A stretch of DNA of 64,000 nucleotides from Actinomycetes bacterium (GTDB taxonomy: Bacteria; Actinomycetota; Actinomycetes; Nanopelagicales; Nanopelagicaceae), in NCBI GenBank assembly GCA_014190175.1, contig BJFZ01000004.1, positions 1 to 64,000 of the forward strand, written 5' to 3'. Shown here piece after piece: positions 7,604-16,252 of this stretch; the first letter of the stretch is position 1, and each line of letters starts with the position of its first letter. The notes beneath the pieces were generated by a model. It was not told the origin of the DNA. It saw nothing but the letters and a program-made list of their open reading frames with translations, and did no database searches. The position numbers and the translations under genes were made by a program.

Positions 7604-8530
7604 ATGAGTACAGGTGCCAAAATAAAGTTGCTTATTAATAGACCGCGAATCAACCCGTACACGAAAGCGCACTCAACTCATCCAGTCTGGTTTATTGTTC
7701 CAGCTTTCTTCTTTTTAATAATTTTCTTCATCATTCCAACAATCTTGAATTTTGTGTACTCGTTTACCGACTGGTCGAGCTTCAAGACAGAGGTAAACTT
7801 TTCAGGGTTTAGCAATTTCAGCCAATTGTTTTCAAGTGGCAATCTCGTGGCAGATTTGCGCATCACAATTCTTTACGCAGTTCTGGTCGCAGTTTTTCAA
7901 AATATTTTTGGATTTGCCCTCGCACTTTTACTCGAACGAGATACGCTCCTTAACCGAATTGCTAGGGCAGCTTTTTTCATCCCAGTCATCATGTCGGCTT
8001 TAGCAGTCGGTTATGTTTTTCAAGCAGTATTAGAACCAAAGGGTGCCGTGAACTCCCTCATCAGTTTTATTTTGGGTCGACCTGTCGAAATCCCATGGTT
8101 ATATAACACCTCATGGACGATTGTCGTTGTCTCTGTAATTCACGCGTGGAAGTGGATGGGTTTGGCGATGCTGATTTTTCTCGCCGGCCTCAAGACCATC
8201 GATGGTGAGGTACTCGAGGCAGCACGCATCGATGGTGCCTCCTGGTTTCAAACGCTTCGGACAATTCGGTTTCCACTCCTCGCACCGGCAATAACTTTTA
8301 ACGTCGCAACTTCGTTGCTTGGTTCAATGAATAGCTTTGATATCGTTCAAGCAACAACTCAGGGAGGCCCCGGTGGAACAACGGAGCTGCTTAACATCTA
8401 CATTGTTAGAGCATTTGGTCAGGGGCTGTTTGCACAAGCAACGGCAATGAGTTTGGTTCTCTTTATCTTGGTGATGGCTCTTGCATTTCCACTGATTTGG
8501 TCACTACGCAGAAGAGAGCAAATTCTGTGA
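7604..8530 (+). CDS. Sugar ABC transporter permease (MalF/UgpA type)
   Basis: First inner membrane subunit of the carbohydrate ABC importer, 308 residues with six predicted membrane spans. The cytoplasmic EAA loop that docks the ATPase is clear at about 205-228 (EAARIDGASWFQTLRTIRF). The product begins with a short positively charged N-terminus before the first span at about 28-48. It follows the binding-protein gene by 97 bp that include the hairpin, and precedes the second permease by 28 bp. No ATP-binding subunit is encoded nearby, so a shared MsmK/MalK-type ATPase elsewhere in the genome is likely. Substrate unknown. Confidence 0.9.
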   Translation: MSTGAKIKLLINRPRINPYTKAHSTHPVWFIVPAFFFLIIFFIIPTILNFVYSFTDWSSFKTEVNFSGFSNFSQLFSSGNLVADLRITILYAVLVAVFQNIFGFALALLLERDTLLNRIARAAFFIPVIMSALAVGYVFQAVLEPKGAVNSLISFILGRPVEIPWLYNTSWTIVVVSVIHAWKWMGLAMLIFLAGLKTIDGEVLEAARIDGASWFQTLRTIRFPLLAPAITFNVATSLLGSMNSFDIVQATTQGGPGGTTELLNIYIVRAFGQGLFAQATAMSLVLFILVMALAFPLIWSLRRREQIL

Positions 8531-8558
8531 TAAAAAATTCTGAAACTTCGGTCTAGCG

Positions 8559-9395
8559 ATGCTAACCAACGCAATACAACGCCCATCGCGAATCTTCCAG
8601 CCACTCGCAGTTCTGCTCACTATGTTTTTTTCCCTTGGTGTGCCGTTCTGGGTCATCATTGTCACGGCTGGTAAATCGGCAGTTGATGCGCGGCAACCTA
8701 ACCTGGCGCTGCCTAACGACTGGGAGCTTGGCAAAAATATTTCTTCCACATTTAGCGAAGGTAACATGGGCGTCGCTTCGCTCGGAAGTCTTCTCCTATT
8801 GATTCCATCTGTCTTCGGAGTTCTACTGCTCGGAGCAATGGCATCTTGGGTGTTAGCTCGGCGGAAAACCCGTGGCCTTTCGATCGCGTACACGATCGGT
8901 ATTAGTGGCGTGATTGTCCCACCCGCCATCGTTCCGATTGTGCTCTTGCTAAAACAGATCGGCCTGCAAGGCACCCCTACCGGATTAATCGGTGTGTACA
9001 TCGGTATGTATATGTCCACCGTTATTTTCTTCGTAACTGGTTTCATTCGAACGATTCCCATAGAACTTGAGGAGGCGGCCCGCGTAGACGGCGCGAATCC
9101 GATGCGGGTTTTCTTTCGAATAATTCTGCCCTTACTCGGGCCAGTTATCGCGACCGCGACAATTTTGATTTCATTGTTCATCTGGAACGACGTATTTTAT
9201 GCGCTATTTGTTATTGGCGGACGTCTCGATACGTTGCCATTGAACTTATATCAAGTAGCAAGTTCTGGTATGTACTTGCAAAACTGGAATTTGATTTTTA
9301 CTTACATTCTTCTCATGACGCTTCCGATGCTGCTCGTCTTCATTTTCGCGCAACGTCGAATTATTTCAGGAGTCACTAGCGGTGCAGTTAAGTAG
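8559..9395 (+). CDS. Sugar ABC transporter permease (MalG/UgpE type)
   Basis: Second permease subunit of the same importer, 278 residues with about six membrane spans. The EAA loop is at about 171-195 (LEEAARVDGANPMRVFFRI). The ATG at 8559 is the only plausible start because the frame is closed upstream; its Shine-Dalgarno is weak, suggesting coupled translation. The loop between the first two spans is long (about 40-75), as in other CUT1 second permeases. It is the last gene of the operon and convergent with the FAD oxidoreductase gene (17-bp gap). Confidence 0.9.
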   Translation: MLTNAIQRPSRIFQPLAVLLTMFFSLGVPFWVIIVTAGKSAVDARQPNLALPNDWELGKNISSTFSEGNMGVASLGSLLLLIPSVFGVLLLGAMASWVLARRKTRGLSIAYTIGISGVIVPPAIVPIVLLLKQIGLQGTPTGLIGVYIGMYMSTVIFFVTGFIRTIPIELEEAARVDGANPMRVFFRIILPLLGPVIATATILISLFIWNDVFYALFVIGGRLDTLPLNLYQVASSGMYLQNWNLIFTYILLMTLPMLLVFIFAQRRIISGVTSGAVK

Positions 9396-9412
9396 TTCAC
9401 ATCGCAGAAGAG

Positions 9413-10696
9413 TTAACCCATCACCGTCCCACTACTTTCAGAGTTAAATTGGCGCTTACGCGAGAAAGCTCCCACGTTAATCTCATTTCCGGTATGTCCA
9501 CAGTGCACCCGCACGGGTTCAACATCATGGTTTCGACCCGCTTCAACTTCTGAGATCAGTTGGCAGATAATCTTGCCCACCATAGGAGCATTCTTAAATT
9601 GATTTCCACTAGTACCTATCGCTACATAAAAACCAGCAAGATCAGTTCGATCATAAATTGGAGTCCAATCAGAGGCGACGTCATAGACTCCAACAATTCC
9701 TAGTGGTGTATTAGGAATCTGCAACGCTGGCAGACGTCGTGCGGCTCTTGTAACTTGAGCTTCGAATCTTTCTTGCGTTCTATTCATATTTACTTTATCA
9801 ACGTTATCGACCCATTCGAGTGGATCACACTCAGGTTCAGTGCCACCAACTAATAGGCCACCATTCGGCGTACCTCGCATATAGATCCCTAAATCTAGAT
9901 CTCCCATGATGGGGCCGGGTAAGAGATTCAACGGTGCATTTACTTGATGAACCTCCTGTCGCATCGGTCTCACGCTGATGGTGAACTCACTGCCAACCCC
10001 AGCCATTTTGTTGATCTCACTCGACCACGGCCCACAGGCATTCACCACAACGTCAGCTGTGATCTTTTCTGATCCATTAATTTCAACACCAATAATTCGA
10101 TTTCCTTTTTGGATTACTTTTGTCACAACAGATTTAAATCTAAATTGTGTTCCATGGGAACGAGCAGCGTCCGCTAAATTTTCTGCGGCTAAAAGCGGAT
10201 CATTCACATAACCACCTTGTGGCGTAAAGAGAGCACCTAAAGAATCAGTGGAATCCTCCCAGAAACCTTCATCGTTAATAGATTTAGGAGGACCGTACTT
10301 TCCTGGATCCAAATGCGGGAGCTTCATCGCTAAGGTTTCTTTATCCCATAATTCAAAAGGGATTTTGGCCTGGGTGTATAAATCAGCAATTCTTTCTTTT
10401 GCAATCTCTGGTGCATCTAGCATGAGAACACCCACGTCAAAAAGTTGTGAATATGAAGTTAACTCAACCCCTAAATGCTCACGCCAATTCTTCCAGCAGT
10501 GATAAGACTCCCAGGCCAATGCAATTGAATCTAAAGTTGAGTAGTTAAACCGAATAATCGCACTAGATGCACTTGTGGATCCTTGACCTGCACCTGCACC
10601 TTTATCAATGACGAGGACATCATCACCATTACGAGAAAGTTCTAAGGCAATGGATGATCCAATTACTCCAGCGCCAATAATGATTGCTTTGCTCAC
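9413..10696 (-). CDS. FAD-dependent oxidoreductase, DAO family
   Basis: Cytosolic flavoenzyme of the D-amino acid oxidase/sarcosine oxidase family, 427 residues. The dinucleotide-binding fold opens the protein (AIIIGAGVIGSSIALELSR, GxGxxG at residues 8-13), followed by VLVIDKGAGAGQGSTSASS, and the family's C-terminal block is present (YVAIGTSGNQFKNAPMVGK). It probably oxidises a secondary or tertiary amine or amino acid (sarcosine/dimethylglycine-like), but the substrate is not readable. The start is a GTG with no Shine-Dalgarno; a TATTGT hexamer ends 6 nt before it, consistent with leaderless transcription. It stands alone on its strand. Confidence 0.82.
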   Translation of the reverse strand: MSKAIIIGAGVIGSSIALELSRNGDDVLVIDKGAGAGQGSTSASSAIIRFNYSTLDSIALAWESYHCWKNWREHLGVELTSYSQLFDVGVLMLDAPEIAKERIADLYTQAKIPFELWDKETLAMKLPHLDPGKYGPPKSINDEGFWEDSTDSLGALFTPQGGYVNDPLLAAENLADAARSHGTQFRFKSVVTKVIQKGNRIIGVEINGSEKITADVVVNACGPWSSEINKMAGVGSEFTISVRPMRQEVHQVNAPLNLLPGPIMGDLDLGIYMRGTPNGGLLVGGTEPECDPLEWVDNVDKVNMNRTQERFEAQVTRAARRLPALQIPNTPLGIVGVYDVASDWTPIYDRTDLAGFYVAIGTSGNQFKNAPMVGKIICQLISEVEAGRNHDVEPVRVHCGHTGNEINVGAFSRKRQFNSESSGTVMG

Positions 10697-10702
10697 TTAT
10701 GA

Positions 10703-10708
10703 ACAATA
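10703..10708 (-). promoter_or_regulatory. Candidate leaderless -10 (TATTGT)
   Basis: TANNNT hexamer ending 6 nt before the GTG of the FAD oxidoreductase, which has no Shine-Dalgarno. The spacing would put the transcription start at or next to the start codon. Confidence 0.5.
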
Positions 10709-10733
10709 ACGCGGAAGTTATATGTTGAAACTG

Positions 10734-10818
10734 TGGTGGCGGGTGAAGGATTTGAACCTTCGAAGGCAGAGCCGGGGGATTTACAGTCCCCTCCCATTGG
10801 CCGCTCGGGCAACCCGCC
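10734..10818 (-). tRNA. tRNA-Tyr: tRNA-Tyr (anticodon GTA)
   Basis: On the minus strand the acceptor arms GGCGGGT and ACCCGCC pair perfectly, the discriminator base is A and CCA is encoded. The anticodon GTA is at 10784-10782 in a CTGTAAA loop. A long variable arm (class II, as expected for bacterial tRNA-Tyr) precedes a normal T arm containing GGTTCAAATCC. It lies alone between the FAD oxidoreductase (upstream on the plus-strand map) and the mutarotase gene. Confidence 0.97.
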
Positions 10819-10942
10819 AGGGGATGAGAGCGAGCCAAGATTACCACCGCTGTGAGCGCTCAAAATCCCCTCTAGAAACTCCTATTGGCATCTACCAGCG
10901 CAGCCGTATCGTTTACCAATAACTTACTAAGGGGAACAAAAA

Positions 10943-11260
10943 ATGATTAGAAAAGCGTTCATGATGCGACTTCAGCCAGGTGGTCTTGCGATGTATAAAA
11001 AATATCATGATGAAGTTTGGCCTGAATTAGTTGCTGAAATTGAACGTCAAGGTATTGCGAAGATAACTATTTTTGAAAATGATCCAATTCTTTTTATGTA
11101 CTCAGAAATTAATGACCTCGAATCATGGAATCGATTATGGCGTTCTGAGATTCATGAGAAGTGGGGCGAAATTATGAACCCTTACATGGAGTTTAATTCT
11201 GAAGGATTAGTAGATGCCAAAGAGGTGCGAGAAATTTTTCACTTAGAAACTAAAGCTTGA
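10943..11260 (+). CDS. rhaM: L-rhamnose mutarotase (RhaM family)
   Basis: Small enzyme of 105 residues that interconverts the alpha and beta anomers of L-rhamnose or a similar 6-deoxysugar. The family signature MMRLQPGGLAMYKKYHDEVWP is visible in parts, with His22 at the position of the catalytic His in E. coli RhaM, and the Trp-rich C-terminal half (SWNRLWRSEIHEKWGEIMNPYM) is intact. AAGGGGAAC precedes the ATG. No rhamnose kinase, isomerase or aldolase is nearby, so the physiological sugar is uncertain. Its 3' end overlaps the convergent DUF4236 gene by 11 bp. Confidence 0.85.
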   Translation: MIRKAFMMRLQPGGLAMYKKYHDEVWPELVAEIERQGIAKITIFENDPILFMYSEINDLESWNRLWRSEIHEKWGEIMNPYMEFNSEGLVDAKEVREIFHLETKA

Positions 11261-12299
11261 TACTTTCGATCATTTCTCTTATTTCTGGATAATCTCCCTC
11301 ACGCGCTAATATTTTCTCTAAATCTTTAATCGCCATAGCTTTCTTTCCCATTGCCTGATAGCACTTAGCCCGCTCCACCAATGCCCGATTTAGCACCTCT
11401 TCACTAAGTGAACGTTTGGCTACAACAGTTTTAAAGACTTCAATAGCCGCGTCGTGAAAACCTTGTAGGGTGAAAGCAATCCCTCGGAATATCTGAAGCA
11501 TCCCAGAAGTATCACTTTCAACTTCAATCTCTTCAGTTGCAGAAATTACTTCATCGTATAATTTCAAATCAATGTTTAACTCTGCCAAAGAAATTGCAGT
11601 GAACGGAGTTGAATCTAACGATTTCACCACTTCCTTAGCTTCTTTAATTTTGTCCATTTCTTGCAATACTTCTGAATACAGCAGTCCAAGTGCTGTTAGA
11701 TTAAAAGGATACGGGCTTGAGATCCCTCGAGTTATTTGTACTTGCGGATACATCCGTGAGAAATACTTATCTACAATGTAATGATCAAATAGTTCGGTAC
11801 GTTTTTCCCACAGTTTTGTCATCCAGAGTTCGCCATCAGTAACAGATTCATCATTTCTCATAGCGTGAATTGCAGCGATGGCTAAGCATGGCAGTTCAAG
11901 TAAAGGAAATTCCCGAGTTAGTAATTGGGTCTGTCTAATAACTTTCTTATCTGGCCATTTATTTTCTTCATCAAATGCAGCAAGTAAAAACTTATGAAAA
12001 GCACGCTCTCTTTTAGTGGCAATTAGTCCAGGTGTTGGCGCTGGGACCTGTACCGCACTTGCAGCCTCTGCTATTTGAGATTCTTTAGCTCTCCGCTGGG
12101 ATTTCGTGCCCCTGAGTGAAGTCTGCTCAACGCTATACAGGCCAGTGCCAGGCAATCCAACTGATGAATAAACCTGGCCTTTTGTGTTAACAGATACTCG
12201 AGCACCCGGAACACCAACTGATAACCCCAAAGCACTTTTGCTGAAATTCAATCGAACTCCAGGAATCAACTGAATCGAGCGCCTAAACCGTAAGGACAT
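11250..12299 (-). CDS. DUF4236 domain protein with TPR-like C-terminus
   Basis: Protein of 349 residues. The N-terminal 55 residues (LRFRRSIQLIPGVRLNFSK, then GVPGARVSVNTKGQVYSSVG and LPGTGLYS) match DUF4236, a small all-beta domain found at the start of many bacterial proteins of unknown role. After a charged linker, the C-terminal half (about 190-345) is helical with tetratricopeptide-like repeats (EVLNRALVERAKCYQAMGKK, then AIKDLEKIL), suggesting protein-protein contacts. No signal peptide is seen. There is no Shine-Dalgarno; TAAAGT ends 6 nt before the ATG. Function unknown. Confidence 0.75.
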   Translation of the reverse strand: MSLRFRRSIQLIPGVRLNFSKSALGLSVGVPGARVSVNTKGQVYSSVGLPGTGLYSVEQTSLRGTKSQRRAKESQIAEAASAVQVPAPTPGLIATKRERAFHKFLLAAFDEENKWPDKKVIRQTQLLTREFPLLELPCLAIAAIHAMRNDESVTDGELWMTKLWEKRTELFDHYIVDKYFSRMYPQVQITRGISSPYPFNLTALGLLYSEVLQEMDKIKEAKEVVKSLDSTPFTAISLAELNIDLKLYDEVISATEEIEVESDTSGMLQIFRGIAFTLQGFHDAAIEVFKTVVAKRSLSEEVLNRALVERAKCYQAMGKKAMAIKDLEKILAREGDYPEIREMIESIKL

Positions 12300-12305
12300 G
12301 ATTTA

Positions 12306-12311
12306 ACTTTA
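12306..12311 (-). promoter_or_regulatory. Candidate leaderless -10 (TAAAGT)
   Basis: TANNNT hexamer ending 6 nt before the ATG of the DUF4236 gene, which lacks a Shine-Dalgarno. Confidence 0.5.
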
Positions 12312-12399
12312 ACGCAATTATTTGAAAAAAGATGCTATTAGAATTTATAGGCGATTCAGAGTAATATAACCGTAATAATATTTGAAAGGCAGATTTAAA

Positions 12400-12888
12400 A
12401 TGGCAGATTTTAGTTTTGATATAGTTTCTAAAGTAGATTACATGGAACTTGATAATGCTTTGAATCAAGCCGATCGTGAATTAACCACTCGATTTGATTT
12501 CAAAAACACTGGCGTGAAGATTGAAAAAGATGGTGAAAAGATTTTGATTGAGGCTCAGACTGAAGAGCGGGCAAAAGCAGCTCTTGATGTTTTCAAGGAT
12601 AAATTGATTAAGCGCGGAGTTTCCCAGAAGCATATCGATCCAGGTCTTCCATTTTTATCTGGCAAGATCTACAAGATTGTGGTTCCAATCAAAGAAGGAA
12701 TATCGCAGGAGCATGCTAAAAAACTCGCAAAATCATTGCGAGATGATGGTCCTAAAACTATTAAGACTCAGATCCAAGGCGATGAATTACGAGTAAGTTC
12801 AAAGAGTAAAGATGATCTACAAGAAGCGATTGCTTTTGTTAAAGCCCAAGATCTAGATTTCGCTCCTCAATTTACGAACTTCCGTTAA
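12400..12888 (+). CDS. yajQ: YajQ family nucleotide-binding protein
   Basis: UPF0234/YajQ protein of 162 residues with two ferredoxin-like domains. Members bind nucleotides or cyclic di-GMP, and the cellular role in actinobacteria is unclear. The start is hallmark (MADFSFDIVSKVDYMELDNA), as are TTRFDFKNTG, LPFLSGKIYKIVV and the terminal DFAPQFTNFR. I chose ATG 12400 over an in-frame TTG at 12382 because GAAAGG lies 10 nt before the ATG and the resulting length is the family's normal one. Four bases separate it from the RarD-type gene, so the two are probably co-transcribed. Confidence 0.92.
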   Translation: MADFSFDIVSKVDYMELDNALNQADRELTTRFDFKNTGVKIEKDGEKILIEAQTEERAKAALDVFKDKLIKRGVSQKHIDPGLPFLSGKIYKIVVPIKEGISQEHAKKLAKSLRDDGPKTIKTQIQGDELRVSSKSKDDLQEAIAFVKAQDLDFAPQFTNFR

Positions 12889-12892
12889 CAAC

Positions 12893-13789
12893 TTGACTAG
12901 ATACCGCACTGGGCTAGTCTATGGCGTAGCTGCTTACGTAATTTGGGGATTGCTCCCGCTTTATTGGGGCGCACTGGGAAATACAAAGGCTTTTGAAATA
13001 ATTTCCCACCGAGCGGTCTGGTCTTTGCTTGTTTGTTTTATTGCTCTTTCCTTCCGCAAAGAATTCCGTAGCGCATTTAAAGCGTTAAAGAACCCGCGCA
13101 CACTTGCCCTACTTGCACTCACCTCTGGGCTTCTCTCAGCCAACTGGGCCATTTATATCTGGTCTGTGACTGTCAATCGAGTTGTTGAAGCCTCCCTTGG
13201 TTACTACATCACCCCATTAGTTAACGTAGCCTTTGGCGTATTTATGTTGCGCGAAAAGATGCGCCCACTTCAATGGGCTGCGGTTTCAGTGGCTGCAATC
13301 GGCGTCGCAGCGCTCACCTTTGATTTTGGACATTTGCCGTGGATCGCAATTGGTTTAGCGGTTTCCTGGGGACTTTATAGTGTCATTAAAAAATCTTTAC
13401 CGGTAACCGCATTGCAAGGATTAACCGTAGAAACTTTGATTGCGATGTTCCCTACGCTTACATATCTATCGATGTTACAAGTGAATGGTGATGCTGCCTT
13501 TGGAAATTCTTTATGGCTCTCATTAGGTTTGGCTGGGGCCGGAATTATGACCGTTGCTCCCCTACTATTTTTTAATGGATCAACAGTGCGCTTACCGTTA
13601 ACTGTTGTCGGATTATTGCAATACATCACACCAACAATCATGTTCATAATAGGAGTAACCGTTAATGGAGAAGCGATGCCTTTGGCGCGCTGGATTGGAT
13701 TTTTTGCAATATGGGTTGCGTTAATATTTTTAGGTAGTGATTTATGGAAATCAGGAAGAGCGAGTAACCAAGGAATCGCACAAAGTTAA
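12893..13789 (+). CDS. rarD: RarD-type EamA/DMT superfamily transporter
   Basis: Integral membrane protein of 298 residues with about ten hydrophobic segments and the RarD signature near the N-terminus (YVIWGLLPLYWGAL, EIISHRAVWSLL) plus ANWAIYIWSV. RarD proteins are named from chloramphenicol resistance in Pseudomonas but are generally uncharacterised metabolite exporters. The start is a TTG at 12893, four bases after yajQ, with no clear Shine-Dalgarno, suggesting translational coupling. The last 39 bases overlap the 3' end of the convergent polyprenyl synthase gene. Confidence 0.85.
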   Translation: MTRYRTGLVYGVAAYVIWGLLPLYWGALGNTKAFEIISHRAVWSLLVCFIALSFRKEFRSAFKALKNPRTLALLALTSGLLSANWAIYIWSVTVNRVVEASLGYYITPLVNVAFGVFMLREKMRPLQWAAVSVAAIGVAALTFDFGHLPWIAIGLAVSWGLYSVIKKSLPVTALQGLTVETLIAMFPTLTYLSMLQVNGDAAFGNSLWLSLGLAGAGIMTVAPLLFFNGSTVRLPLTVVGLLQYITPTIMFIIGVTVNGEAMPLARWIGFFAIWVALIFLGSDLWKSGRASNQGIAQS

Positions 13790-14734
13790 AAACGCTGAAG
13801 TAGTTTCATTTACTGGTAAAGCTGAAAGTAATTTTCGAGAATTTTCCGCATATTGCAACGTAATAGTGCGTGCTTCATCTAGCGCAGGATGAGATCTGAG
13901 TGCGTTTAGCACTTCTATAACTTCACGCTCATCTGAAATCGGAGCAGCCAATGAGGTGAGCAACTTTTGATCTTCTGGGCGATTGGCTTTTTGAACTAGC
14001 AAAGTCACTAATGTCGGTACGCCTTCGCGCAGATCAGTTCCTGGTGTTTTGCCAGATTCATTTGTTTGACTGGCAATATCAATAACATCATCAGCGAGTT
14101 GGAAAGCTAGGCCGATCTCTTCTCCGAAGGTGGTAAGCGCTTCAACTATTTGCGGAGCAGCACCAGATAACAAGGCACCGAAACGAATGCTGGTTCCGAA
14201 TAGCGAACCAGTTTTATCGGCAATCACCGAAATGTAATGCTCTAATGGATCCACACCATCTTGTGGACCTTGAGTCTCCCTGATCTGCCCAATAACTAAT
14301 CGTTCAAAAGTTCGCGCTTGAAGTCGAACCGCTTCGGGGCCTAAATCGGCTAATAAATCAGAGGCTTTTGCAAAGAGGTAATCACCAGTCAAGATTGCAA
14401 CAGCGTTCCCCCAGCGTTCATTGGCACTTTCAACCCCACGACGCAATGGCGCTTCATCCATAACATCATCATGGTAAAGCGTTGCAAGGTGAGTTAATTC
14501 GCAAACTACCGCTGCTTCAATTACTTGACGTTCGCCACTATTTCCATAATTAGCAGCGAGCAAAGTCAGTACAGGACGCAATCGCTTGCCACCCGCAACA
14601 ATTAGATGACGGGATGTTTCATTTACAAATGGATATTTTCCTTCAACGTGAGCAAAAAGTAATTTTTCTACCAGATCTAAACGTCTGGTCAGATCTTGCT
14701 CAATCTCAGGAGCTAGATCTGGAAGCGTTGCCAT
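13751..14734 (-). CDS. Long-chain polyprenyl diphosphate synthase
   Basis: Trans-prenyltransferase that extends farnesyl or geranylgeranyl diphosphate with IPP, very probably to make the menaquinone side chain. Both aspartate-rich motifs are complete: DDVMD at 89-93 and DDVID at 215-219, along with GGKRLRP (48-54) and the GDYLFAKA stretch. Small residues (Ala84, Thr85) lie 5 and 4 positions before the first motif, where bulky ones would stop elongation early; this supports a long product, though exact length is not readable. It follows nuoN by 3 bp on the same strand, an arrangement common in actinobacteria (grcC/hepT-like). All 14 nuo genes lie upstream of it. Confidence 0.9.
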   Translation of the reverse strand: MATLPDLAPEIEQDLTRRLDLVEKLLFAHVEGKYPFVNETSRHLIVAGGKRLRPVLTLLAANYGNSGERQVIEAAVVCELTHLATLYHDDVMDEAPLRRGVESANERWGNAVAILTGDYLFAKASDLLADLGPEAVRLQARTFERLVIGQIRETQGPQDGVDPLEHYISVIADKTGSLFGTSIRFGALLSGAAPQIVEALTTFGEEIGLAFQLADDVIDIASQTNESGKTPGTDLREGVPTLVTLLVQKANRPEDQKLLTSLAAPISDEREVIEVLNALRSHPALDEARTITLQYAENSRKLLSALPVNETTSAFLTLCDSLVTRSS

Positions 14735-14737
14735 TTG

Positions 14738-16252
14738 CTAACCGGCAAAAAATGCAAGGGAATTTATTGCTGAGATAACAGGTTGTGGGTAGATACCCAT
14801 AACCAAAGTAGCAACCGCACAGATTGCAATCGTTGCAGCAGTCATCGCAGATGGAATTACCACCGAAGTGCCATCTTCAACAGGATCGCTAAAGTACATC
14901 AGTACAATGATGCGGATATAAAAGAAGGCTGCAATTGCACTAGCAAGCACACCGGCAACAACTACTGAGATATTTCCACTCTTATACGCGGCAGTGAAAA
15001 TTGCAAACTTTCCCACAAAACCGCTTGTGAGTGGAATTCCAGCAAGTCCTAGTAAAAATAGGGTGAAAGTTCCAGCCACTAGTGGTGAACGCTTTCCTAA
15101 CCCTACCCAGCGGTTCAAATCACTAACTTCGCCACCAGAGTCCCGCACCAAAGTTACAATTGCAAAAGTTCCAATTGTGGTAAAGCCATAAGTAAACAAA
15201 TAAATCAAAGTTGCATTTAAGCCATCTTTACTCAAAGCGATAATTCCAGTTAGTAAGAAACCAGAGTGCGCAATTGCAGAGTATGCAAGCACACGTTTAA
15301 CATCTTTTTGAGCAATCGCAATGACTGTACCGATCGCCATGGTTGCAATTGAAATTGCAATCAAAATTGGGCGCCAACTCCAAACCAAACCGCCAACTGC
15401 AAAGTAGTAGATTCGAATTGCAGCACCAAATGCGGCAACTTTGGTTACAGCGGCCATGAAGGCGGTCACTGGAGTTGGTGAACCTTGATAAACATCTGGA
15501 GTCCAAGCATGAAATGGAGCGGCAGAAACTTTAAATAGCAATCCAACTGTAAGTAAAGCTAAACCGAGTAGCAAAAATTGGTCGCTTCCGCCTGATTCGA
15601 CAATTGATTTACGGATTCCGTCAAAAGTAGTATTGCCTGCTTGACCATAAATAAATGCTGAACCAAATAGGAAGAAAGCCGATGAAAATGCACCTAATAA
15701 AAAGTACTTGAGTGCTGCTTCCTGGGAAAGAAATCTGCGACGTTGCGAAAGTCCTGCCATCAGATAGAGCGGAAGTGACAAAACTTCTAAAGATACAAAA
15801 AGAGTCAATAAATCATTGGCTGCTGGAAAAAGCATTGCTCCAGAAATTGCAAAAAGAGTTAATGGGAAAACTTCGGTTTGCTGCAATCCAGCGACTAGGG
15901 CCTTTTGTTCTTCATTTGAACCTGGAATTGCCGCAGCCTGCGCCGTAAAGGATTGAAAGCCGCGCTCTGCAATTAATAGTAAGCCTAAGAAACCAAAAAT
16001 TAGTACTGAGCCTTGTAAAACAATCGCAACTCCATCAATTGACATCGAACTTACGGCTGCTTTTGAACTTGTGTTGCGGATTAAGACAAGTTGTAAGAAC
16101 GCTAAAGCAATCGCAGCAAAAGCGGTTCCGGTTTGCAAAATATAACGGTAGCGACTGGAAACAAATGCCTCAATGAGCACTCCAATAAGTGCTGCTGCTA
16201 AAACAATAAGAATAGGTCCCAGTATTCCGTATTCAATATTTGGAGCGTTCAT
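14738..16252 (-). CDS. nuoN: NADH-quinone oxidoreductase subunit N
   Basis: Antiporter-like membrane subunit of complex I, 504 residues with about 14 membrane spans, one of three proton-pumping modules. Recognisable are the conserved Lys/His helices (VSAAPFHAWTPDVYQGSPTP, KDVKRVLAYSAIAHSGFLL), matching the proton_antipo_M domain. Its ATG overlaps the nuoM stop by one base. The protein is of usual length with no missing segment seen. Confidence 0.96.
   Translation of the reverse strand: MNAPNIEYGILGPILIVLAAALIGVLIEAFVSSRYRYILQTGTAFAAIALAFLQLVLIRNTSSKAAVSSMSIDGVAIVLQGSVLIFGFLGLLLIAERGFQSFTAQAAAIPGSNEEQKALVAGLQQTEVFPLTLFAISGAMLFPAANDLLTLFVSLEVLSLPLYLMAGLSQRRRFLSQEAALKYFLLGAFSSAFFLFGSAFIYGQAGNTTFDGIRKSIVESGGSDQFLLLGLALLTVGLLFKVSAAPFHAWTPDVYQGSPTPVTAFMAAVTKVAAFGAAIRIYYFAVGGLVWSWRPILIAISIATMAIGTVIAIAQKDVKRVLAYSAIAHSGFLLTGIIALSKDGLNATLIYLFTYGFTTIGTFAIVTLVRDSGGEVSDLNRWVGLGKRSPLVAGTFTLFLLGLAGIPLTSGFVGKFAIFTAAYKSGNISVVVAGVLASAIAAFFYIRIIVLMYFSDPVEDGTSVVIPSAMTAATIAICAVATLVMGIYPQPVISAINSLAFFAG

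Noticed and set aside
8504..9181. 225-codon frame antisense to the second permease
   Set aside because: Its sequence is the low-complexity reverse shadow of a well-supported permease gene; no start signal.
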